Shown here piece after piece: positions 1 through 5,870 of a stretch of DNA of 7,040 bases. Made by a program: the position numbers and the translations under genes. The number at the start of each line of letters is the position of its first letter. The stretch's first letter is position 1. This DNA is from an uncultured Collinsella sp. GTDB lineage: Bacteria; Actinomycetota; Coriobacteriia; Coriobacteriales; Coriobacteriaceae. The notes under the pieces were generated by a model. That model saw only the letters and a list, made by a program, of their open reading frames with translations. It had not been told where the DNA came from and made no database searches. The stretch covers positions 1 through 7,040 of the forward strand of contig USDH01000080.1 of the NCBI GenBank assembly GCA_900553415.1. Direction: 5' to 3'.

Positions 1-1873
1 CAAGCTGGACGACCAGACGGGGGAGACCTCGCGCCGCAACATCGACGTGGGCATCATGAGCGATTGCGATGTGCCGGGGCTGCGGGATCTGCCGCTGCTG
101 ACGCGCGCCCGTGAGGTGCTGCGCTATGCACTTCGTCGCGTGGGGCGCGATTCGTTCGCCGCCATCGCGCGCGACGTGGTCAATGCTTCCGGCTGGTTTG
201 TGCGTCTGGCGCAGCGTGGTCCCGAGGGCAAGGCCATCGCCGCCAACGTGCTCAAGGCGCTCGACGCCGTGGCCGAGGCAGAGGCCGAGCTCGGCAATTC
301 TCCGCGCTCCATCGCGCTCGCCTTCGACCGCTTCTTGGCGGGCAAGGAGGCTCCGGGCGCGCTCAACGAGGAGGGCGACGGCGCGGTGCGCATCATGACA
401 GTGCACGCGTCCAAGGGTCTGGAGTACCCGGTCGTAGCGGTTGCCGAATGTTTTGGCGTGCGCAAATCGTCCGGTGCGGCACAGTTGGGTCGCGTCGATG
501 GCGGTGCGCAGGTTGTGGCGCTACCGGCACGCTTCGACGGCGTTAAGCTCGCGGACGGCACGTTCGTAAAGGGCGACGACGTCAAAAAGCAGTTTGAGCA
601 TGCGTTTAAGGGCAGGGGCACGTCGCTGTGGCTGCCGCCGGAGCTCATGGAGGACGTCTGCGCGACGGGCTCTCCCGCCGAGGCATTTGCCCGCCTGCGC
701 AACGATGACCTGCGGCTTTCGCTCGAGGAGCGGGCCCGCTTGCTCTATGTTGCCATGACGCGTGCGCGCGAGCTGGTGATCTTGGCGATGGATGCCGGCG
801 TGAGCCGCGGCAAGGTGTGTGCGCCGACCTTCGACGTCGAGACCGATCTGACCTACGACGTGCTGCGCCGTATTTTGCCGACCGACGCTCTGGACATGCC
901 GCAGCTCGATAGCGACCGTTTGGTGTTCGACAACTCCAAGCCGGGCGACTACGAGCTCATCTCGCTGGCGGACTTTACGTTTGGCGAGCAGGCGTTTGAG
1001 GCCAACGCTTCGCTGGATGCCGAGGGCAGGCTTGTCCGCGGCGATGCGGAGGCGGAGGGTGCCGGTGCAGATGCCCGCGCCGCCGTTCCCGGTCCTGCCG
1101 ACCCCGAGCCCGATGCGTTTGAGCTCGTGTATCCCCAGACGGTGGGCGTGCGCATGGGCGCCTGCCCGTATCCGGTGCGCGATTCGTACAGCTACTCGTC
1201 AATTGCCGCGGCGCTGCATGCCGAGTCCGAGGACCGTGCCGCCGAGGCGCGCGTGCCCATGGACGAGGCTGGCGATGATGCCGAGTCGGATGGCTCGGAA
1301 ATGACGGATGCGGACGTGGCCGCTGTCGAGCCCGCCGGCAATCCCATGGCCTTGGGTTCGGCCTTCCATGCCGCCTGCCAGTGGCTGATCGAGATGGGTG
1401 CCGATGAGCTGCCCGCTGAGCGTGCCGATGCGCTGGCGCGCCTGTGGGGTTTGACGCCAGAGCAGCGCGAGCGCTTCGACGTTGCCCTGAATCGCTGGCT
1501 CAGGTCGGCGGTCCGTGCCGAGCTGCTTGCCTGGCCGTGCGTCCGTGCCGAGGTACCGTTCTTCTCGCTGGGCTGCGAGGACGAGGACATTGCCCGCTAC
1601 GGTGCATATGCCGAGGGCGCCATCGATGCCTTGGCAACCGATCCGGCCGATCCGTCGCGCGCACTGGTCATCGACTACAAGACGGGCGGCTCGCCGGACG
1701 AGACGCCCGAGCAGCTGGTCGAGAAGCACGCCTTGCAGGCACGTGTCTATTCGGATGTTCTGCACAAGGCGGGCTTTGAGGTCGTGACCGTCAAGTTCGT
1801 CCGCGTGGAGCAGGCGAATCCAGCCATCTTCGTCGAACCCGCCGAACCTCAAGTAGTCACCTACAACTTCTAG
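1..1873 (+). CDS. addA: AddA-like UvrD-family helicase / PD-(D/E)XK nuclease, 5'-truncated (3' part only)
   Basis: This is the C-terminal part of an ATP-dependent helicase-nuclease that would process double-strand DNA ends for RecA-dependent repair, normally as a heterodimer with AddB. The frame is open from base 2 with no stop, so the true start lies upstream; the GTG at 47 and the ATG at 56 are internal. Superfamily 1 helicase motifs are visible: MTVHASKGLEYP (about 394-429) and LLYVAMTRARELV (about 739-777). An acidic, Ala-rich linker (about 985-1350) leads to a RecB-type nuclease domain. That domain shows GSAFHAA (about 1354), a GAID aspartate (1625-1627), the catalytic VIDYKTG with Asp at 1673-1675 and Lys at 1679-1681, and the downstream QARVY motif with Gln at 1736-1738 and Tyr at 1748-1750. 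Nuclease residues look intact, so both activities are expected. The Walker A region is outside the window. AddA is favoured over RecB or AdnA by domain order, but the partner gene is not in view, so the symbol is less certain than the family. Confidence 0.85.
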   Translation, partial: KLDDQTGETSRRNIDVGIMSDCDVPGLRDLPLLTRAREVLRYALRRVGRDSFAAIARDVVNASGWFVRLAQRGPEGKAIAANVLKALDAVAEAEAELGNSPRSIALAFDRFLAGKEAPGALNEEGDGAVRIMTVHASKGLEYPVVAVAECFGVRKSSGAAQLGRVDGGAQVVALPARFDGVKLADGTFVKGDDVKKQFEHAFKGRGTSLWLPPELMEDVCATGSPAEAFARLRNDDLRLSLEERARLLYVAMTRARELVILAMDAGVSRGKVCAPTFDVETDLTYDVLRRILPTDALDMPQLDSDRLVFDNSKPGDYELISLADFTFGEQAFEANASLDAEGRLVRGDAEAEGAGADARAAVPGPADPEPDAFELVYPQTVGVRMGACPYPVRDSYSYSSIAAALHAESEDRAAEARVPMDEAGDDAESDGSEMTDADVAAVEPAGNPMALGSAFHAACQWLIEMGADELPAERADALARLWGLTPEQRERFDVALNRWLRSAVRAELLAWPCVRAEVPFFSLGCEDEDIARYGAYAEGAIDALATDPADPSRALVIDYKTGGSPDETPEQLVEKHALQARVYSDVLHKAGFEVVTVKFVRVEQANPAIFVEPAEPQVVTYNF

Positions 1874-1885
1874 CCCTCAGATAAC

Positions 1886-1948
1886 TTGCGGTGGAATACG
1901 GACTGTTTTGGCCAAAAAAGCCGCCAAACAGTCCGTATTTCACCGCAA
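1886..1948. repeat. Long imperfect inverted repeat (hairpin) between addA and dnaE
   Basis: The arms 1886-1908 and 1926-1948 are complementary over 23 positions with one G/T opposition (1894 against 1940). After a single extra T at 1909 the stem can be extended by GGC (1910-1912) pairing with GCC (1923-1925). The centre carries a second small palindrome, TTTTGGCCAAAA (1906-1917), so alternative folds are possible. It begins 12 bases after the addA stop. No T-run follows the stem on either strand, so it is not a textbook intrinsic terminator. It could still end transcription, protect the 3' end of the addA message, or be a copy of a dispersed REP-like or MITE-like palindrome. I cannot decide between these from one copy. 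Confidence 0.85.
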
Positions 1949-2004
1949 CTGCGTGAGTAGCCGTGTTGGTTTGGCTAGGTTCGGGTGCCGTCCGCGCCGT
2001 GGGG

Positions 2005-2010
2005 TAAAAT
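2005..2010 (+). promoter_or_regulatory. Candidate -10 element (TAAAAT) upstream of dnaE
   Basis: TAAAAT at 2005-2010 is the best -10-like hexamer in the addA-dnaE gap and stands out as AT-rich against GC-rich surroundings. It would place a start of transcription near 2016-2018 and a leader of roughly 33 bases before the dnaE ATG. No convincing -35 hexamer lies 16-18 bases upstream (the region reads TCGGGTGC), so the assignment is weak. It is supported mainly by position, after the hairpin and before the ribosome binding site. Confidence 0.35.
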
Positions 2011-2037
2011 CGTTCAGTCAGAACACGAACCCGCATC

Positions 2038-2041
2038 GGAG
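2038..2041 (+). promoter_or_regulatory. Ribosome binding site of dnaE
   Basis: GGAG lies 8 bases before the ATG at 2050. It supports that start, as does the immediate appearance of the PHP-domain opening motif HLHNHT at residues 5-10. Confidence 0.6.
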
Positions 2042-2049
2042 CTCATCAC

Positions 2050-2661
2050 ATGGCATTCGTCCATCTGCACAATCACACTGTTTTCTCCATGCTCGACGGC
2101 GCAACCCGTATCCAGGATATGGTCAACCGTGCCGTTGAGCTTGGCATGCCCGCCGTGGCCATTACCGACCACGGCTACATGTATGGCGTACCCGACCTGG
2201 CGCTGGCCTGCGACGCCGTCAACCACAACACGCCCGAGTACAAAACCTGGAGCCACGACAAGGCCTTCTTGGAAAAGGACCGCCGCGACGAGCTGGTGGA
2301 GCCCGATCCCGAGTCCAGCCCGCGCGAGCATGCCCAGTATGTGAAGGACATGGCCATGTGGGACGAGAAGGGCAACATCGACGAGCTCAAGCCGCCCCTG
2401 GTCATTAAGCCCATCTTTGGCTGCGAGGTCTACTTTACGCCGGACGAAACGCTCGCCCGCGACCACAAGCCCGAGCTCTACCACATGATCCTTCTGGCCA
2501 AGGACCAGGAACCTGATGCAGACGGTCTCCGAGGCTGCCGTGCAGGGCTTTTACTACAAGCCGCGTGTGACGCTCGACAACCTGCGCCGCCATGCCAAGG
2601 GCATGATCTGCACCAGCGCCTGCATCGCGGGCATCATCCCCAAATACATCGACCGCGGTGA
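2050..2661 (+). CDS. dnaE: DnaE N-terminal fragment: first part of the PHP domain plus out-of-frame tail
   Basis: As written this frame encodes 203 residues. About 153 are true DnaE sequence and about 50 are an Arg/Ala-rich out-of-frame tail ending at 2661. The real part is the start of the PHP (polymerase and histidinol phosphatase) domain, which in many bacterial DnaE proteins is a metal-dependent 3'-5' proofreading exonuclease. Visible metal ligands by family alignment are H7 and H9 (HLHNH), D16 (SMLDG), H41 (TDHG), E126 (GCEVYF) and H145 (YHM). Between GVPDL (about residue 50) and IKPIFGCEVY (about residue 118) there is a charged stretch of some 55-60 residues that ordinary DnaE proteins lack. 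Alone, this fragment would have no polymerase activity and an incomplete metal site. Confidence 0.75.
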   Translation: MAFVHLHNHTVFSMLDGATRIQDMVNRAVELGMPAVAITDHGYMYGVPDLALACDAVNHNTPEYKTWSHDKAFLEKDRRDELVEPDPESSPREHAQYVKDMAMWDEKGNIDELKPPLVIKPIFGCEVYFTPDETLARDHKPELYHMILLAKDQEPDADGLRGCRAGLLLQAACDARQPAPPCQGHDLHQRLHRGHHPQIHRPR

Positions 2662-5600
2662 CATGGAGGGCGCCATCAAATGGGCCGAGACCTTCCGCGA
2701 CACCTTCGACCCCGGCGACTTTTACATCGAGATCCAGGAACACGGCATCACTACCGACAATGGTCTGACCGACGAGCAGATGGACCGTACGCTCATCGAT
2801 ATCGCCAAGCAGGTGGGCGTCAAGGTCATCGCCACCAACGACTTCCACTACCTGCGCCGCGAGGACGCGCCCGTGCAGGACGTCATCATGTGTATTGGTA
2901 TGAACGCCAAGGTCGACGACCCCAACCGCATGCGCATGACCGGCTCGGAGTTCTATATGAAGACCGAGGAGGAGATGCGGGCGATGTTCCCGTATTGCCC
3001 CGAGGCCTGCGACAACACGCTCGAGATCGCCGACAAGTGCTACGTTGAGCTGGACTGGGACTCCATCATCCTGCCGCGCTTCCCGCTGCTCGATCCCGGC
3101 GAGACGCACGAGAGCCAGTTCCGCCGCGAGTGCGAGAAGGGCCTGCGCCAGCACTATGGTGACGACTGGGCCACGCGCGAGATCGGTGGCGTCAACATCA
3201 AAGAGCGCTTTGAGTACGAATACAAGGTCATCTGCGACAAGGGTTTTGCCGCCTACTTTTTGATCGTTGCCGAGTACGTGCAATGGGCCAAGGACAACGG
3301 CATTGGCGTCGGCCCCGGCCGTGGCTCGGCCGCCGGCGCTATCGTCGCCTACGCCATGAACATCACCGCGTTCGACCCGCTCGAGAACGGCCTGATGTTC
3401 GAGAGGTTCCTGTCCCCGCAGCGTACCGAGATGCCCGATATCGATATGGACTTCGACGATGAGCGGCGCCTCGAGGTCGTGGAGCACGTTCGCCAGCTCT
3501 ACGGTCCCGAGAAGGTCACCCACGTCATCACCTATTCGACCATTAAGGCCAAGCAGGCCATCAACGACGCCGCGCGCGTTCTGGACTACCCGGTCTACAT
3601 GGGCCAGCGCCTGTCCAAGATGGTCTCGAGCGACCCCAAGGTCAAGCTCAAGCAGGTGCTCGAAAAGCAACCCGGCAAAGAGGATCTGTTTAACCCCGAT
3701 TTTGCCGAGGCATATAAAAAGGACGACGACGCCCGCCGCATCATCGACACGGCACTCTCGATCGAGGGTCTCACCCGTGGCGAGGGCGTGCACGCGTGCG
3801 CCGTTCTGATCTGCCGCGATCCCGTCAACGAGCACGTGCCCACCAAGCTCGATACTAAGGGCGGCGTCGAGATTACCCAGTACGAGGGCCATACTGTCGC
3901 CGACATGGGCCTGCTCAAGATGGACTTCCTGGGCCTGCGTACGCTGACGGTTATCTCCAAGGCCAAGGCAAACATCAAGAAGAACTTCGGCATCGACATC
4001 AAAGAGGAAGAGATTCCCTTTGACGATCCCGAGATCTTTAAGCTCATGGGTTCCGGCCACACCGCCGGCGTCTTCCAGGTCGAGTCCGCCGGCATGACGG
4101 CCACGATCAAAAACATGAAGCCCACCGAGTACAAACACGTCGTGGCATTGATCGCTCTGTACCGCCCGGGCCCGCTGGGCGCCGGCATGGTGTCGTCCTA
4201 CATCAACCGTATGAACGGCAAGGAGCCGGCCGTCTCCTACGACGACCGCCTGGACGACATCCTGGGCGAAACCTACGGCACCATGGTCTACCAGGAACAG
4301 GTTATGCTCATCTCCGTCGAGATGTGCGGCTTCTCCAAGGGCGAATCGGACTCGCGTATCCGTAAGCCCGTGGCTAAGAAGAAGATTAAGCTGCTCACGT
4401 CGACGGTGCTGCACTGGGAGGATGGATCGGACGAGACCACCTACGACCACTGGATGAATGGCGCCATCAAGAACAACTACACGCGCGAGGTCGCCCAGAA
4501 GATTTGGGACGATGTTCTCGAGTTCGCATCCTACGCCTTCAACAAGTCGCACTCCGCCGGCTACGCCATCCTGGTTATGCAGACGGCGTGGCTCAAGGCG
4601 CACTATCCGCATGAGTACATGGCGGCCGTTCTGACGTCCTATACGGGCAAGACCGACAAGATCGTGCACTACGTCTCGGCGTGCCGTCACGACGGCATCC
4701 CCGTGCTTTCGCCAGATGTCAACGAGTCCGGTACCGAGTTCACGGCTACCAAGGAGGGCGTGCGCTTTGGTCTGGCCGGCATCCGCGGCGTGGGCACCGG
4801 CGTGGCGCAGGCGATTATCGCCGAGCGCGAGGCGGGCGGTCCGTTTAAGACACTGCACGACTTTGTCGAGCGCGTGGACTCGAGCCAGGCCAACCGTCGC
4901 GTGATCGAATCGCTCATCAAGGCAGGCGCCTTCGACTCCACGGGCTATCCGCGCCGCCAGATGATGCACTTTGTGGACAAGAACAACCCCGAGAACATCA
5001 TCGATGCCGCCGTGAAGCGTCAAAAGGATCGTGCGAGCGGCCAGACGTCGTTCTTCGATATGTTTGGCGACGTTGAGGGCTCGGGCTTTGAGGTGAGCGT
5101 GCCCGATCCGGATGGCCAGGAGTGGGACCGCCACCTTAAGCTGAGCCAGGAGAAGGAGGTTCTGGGCATCTATGTCTCGGACCACCCGCTGCGCCCGTTT
5201 GAGTATGCGCTCAGCAAAGCGCGCGACTTCTCGTTCTCGCAGATCGATACCGGCTACGAAGTGCAAAACCCCACGGGTGGCACCATCAACCAGGAGATTC
5301 CCGAGGGCAAGGCGCTGTGGTGGGCCGGTATGGTCTCGAGCGTGTCCAAGCGCGTGACCAAAAACGGCGACCCCATGGGCATCGTGCAGCTCGAGGACAT
5401 GGAAGGCGAGGCCACGGTCGTGGTGTTCCCCAAGACCTACAAGGAGGCCGAGGGGTATCTGTACGGCGAGGTCGATCCCGAGACCGGCGCGCAGCTGTCC
5501 GATGCGTTTGTGCGCATTAAGGGCAAGCTCGAGCGCTCGGACCGCGGCGACCAGATCATCGCGCAGGAGATTGTGCCGCTGGAGCTTAGCGAGGAGAAAA

Positions 5601-5842
5601 ACAAGCCCAAGGTCTTTGAGGTCATGGTGCCCAACAGCCGCTTTAGCCAGGGCAATATGGCGCGTCTTGCCACGGTGCTCACCGCTAACCCGGGCGGCGA
5701 CCGCGTGGAGATCTTTATCGAGCAGGTGGACGGGCGCGTGCTGCGCGCCGAGGTACCTGCCAAGGTCAACGCGCGCTCGATTCCGCTGCTGGCCGAGGCC
5801 AAGGCCATTGTGGGTAACCAGGGTCGCGTGACGGTGATCTAA
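2516..5842 (+). CDS. dnaE: DnaE main fragment: rest of PHP domain, polymerase core, OB fold and C-terminus
   Basis: This frame carries the remaining PHP ligands: Cys of TSACIAG at 2621-2623, and Asp and His of NDFHY at 2840-2842 and 2846-2848. The C-family polymerase follows. It has GPGRGSAAGA (about 3311-3340), the catalytic aspartates of PDIDMDFDD (3443-3445 and 3449-3451), the third catalytic Asp in KMDFLGL (3923-3925), and the fingers segment with YRPGPLGAGM (about 4160) and FNKSHSAGYA. Next are a helix-hairpin-helix (IRGVGTG, about 4782), a likely sliding-clamp-binding peptide QTSFFDMF (5042-5065) and an OB fold (about 5310-5500). The protein ends in GRVTVI. The usual RKAMGKK fingers motif reads RKPVAKKK and is followed by a segment about 12 residues longer than in E. 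coli. The ATG at 2516 is an internal methionine of NLMQTV, not a genuine start, although AGGA at 2507-2510 happens to precede it. Confidence 0.85.
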   Translation: MQTVSEAAVQGFYYKPRVTLDNLRRHAKGMICTSACIAGIIPKYIDRGDMEGAIKWAETFRDTFDPGDFYIEIQEHGITTDNGLTDEQMDRTLIDIAKQVGVKVIATNDFHYLRREDAPVQDVIMCIGMNAKVDDPNRMRMTGSEFYMKTEEEMRAMFPYCPEACDNTLEIADKCYVELDWDSIILPRFPLLDPGETHESQFRRECEKGLRQHYGDDWATREIGGVNIKERFEYEYKVICDKGFAAYFLIVAEYVQWAKDNGIGVGPGRGSAAGAIVAYAMNITAFDPLENGLMFERFLSPQRTEMPDIDMDFDDERRLEVVEHVRQLYGPEKVTHVITYSTIKAKQAINDAARVLDYPVYMGQRLSKMVSSDPKVKLKQVLEKQPGKEDLFNPDFAEAYKKDDDARRIIDTALSIEGLTRGEGVHACAVLICRDPVNEHVPTKLDTKGGVEITQYEGHTVADMGLLKMDFLGLRTLTVISKAKANIKKNFGIDIKEEEIPFDDPEIFKLMGSGHTAGVFQVESAGMTATIKNMKPTEYKHVVALIALYRPGPLGAGMVSSYINRMNGKEPAVSYDDRLDDILGETYGTMVYQEQVMLISVEMCGFSKGESDSRIRKPVAKKKIKLLTSTVLHWEDGSDETTYDHWMNGAIKNNYTREVAQKIWDDVLEFASYAFNKSHSAGYAILVMQTAWLKAHYPHEYMAAVLTSYTGKTDKIVHYVSACRHDGIPVLSPDVNESGTEFTATKEGVRFGLAGIRGVGTGVAQAIIAEREAGGPFKTLHDFVERVDSSQANRRVIESLIKAGAFDSTGYPRRQMMHFVDKNNPENIIDAAVKRQKDRASGQTSFFDMFGDVEGSGFEVSVPDPDGQEWDRHLKLSQEKEVLGIYVSDHPLRPFEYALSKARDFSFSQIDTGYEVQNPTGGTINQEIPEGKALWWAGMVSSVSKRVTKNGDPMGIVQLEDMEGEATVVVFPKTYKEAEGYLYGEVDPETGAQLSDAFVRIKGKLERSDRGDQIIAQEIVPLELSEEKNKPKVFEVMVPNSRFSQGNMARLATVLTANPGGDRVEIFIEQVDGRVLRAEVPAKVNARSIPLLAEAKAIVGNQGRVTVI

Positions 5843-5860
5843 GCTACCCCGGGTGAGATT

Positions 5861-5866
5861 GGAGGA
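5861..5866 (+). promoter_or_regulatory. Strong ribosome binding site of the SWIM-domain gene
   Basis: GGAGGA ends 4 bases before the ATG at 5871, which is near-ideal Shine-Dalgarno sequence and spacing. It decides the start of a gene that has no stop codon in the window. The gap from the dnaE stop to this ATG is 28 bases with no terminator-like hairpin plus T-run, consistent with transcription continuing from dnaE. Confidence 0.75.
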
Positions 5867-5870
5867 AGTG

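Larger units (their letters stand above)
2050..5842 (+). pseudogene. dnaE: dnaE, DNA polymerase III alpha subunit, interrupted by one frameshift near 2509
   Basis: This is the catalytic subunit of the replicative DNA polymerase. It splits into two overlapping reading frames. Codons 1-153 (2050-2508) are in one frame; from AAC at 2510 the family sequence continues in the next frame to the TAA at 5840-5842. At the junction the protein should read approximately ...LLAKDQ-x-GYR-NLMQTVSEAAVQGF..., but the x-GYR block is absent and a single base remains between CAG and AAC. This is best explained by a deletion of about 11 bases. Joined, the product would be about 1,265 residues, somewhat longer than typical DnaE (about 1,160 in E. 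coli), with the full order PHP, palm, fingers, helix-hairpin-helix, OB fold and C-terminal region. Every catalytic residue I looked for is present in one frame or the other. Because DnaE is normally essential, a sequencing or assembly error is at least as likely as a real lesion. No slippery heptamer for programmed frameshifting is seen. Confidence 0.85.

Noticed and set aside
47..49. GTG as the start of the helicase-nuclease gene
   Set aside because: The same frame is open back to base 2 with sensible protein sequence, and a helicase of this family needs several hundred more N-terminal residues including Walker A.
1886..1948. Calling the palindrome a standard rho-independent terminator
   Set aside because: No run of T follows the stem in either direction; the only homopolymer is the A-run in the loop.
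1949..2037. Possible small RNA, tRNA fragment or riboswitch in the dnaE leader
   Set aside because: I could not build a cloverleaf or any stable conserved-looking fold; only short, weak complementarities such as CGGGT with ACCCG are present.
2500..2515. Programmed ribosomal frameshift in dnaE
   Set aside because: There is no slippery heptamer at the junction, and the conserved block is missing rather than read through in another frame.
2516..2518. ATG preceded by AGGA as a genuine second start making a separate polymerase
   Set aside because: It lies inside the conserved NLMQTV segment of the PHP domain. The AGGA is explained by codons for DQE, and the resulting protein would start mid-domain.
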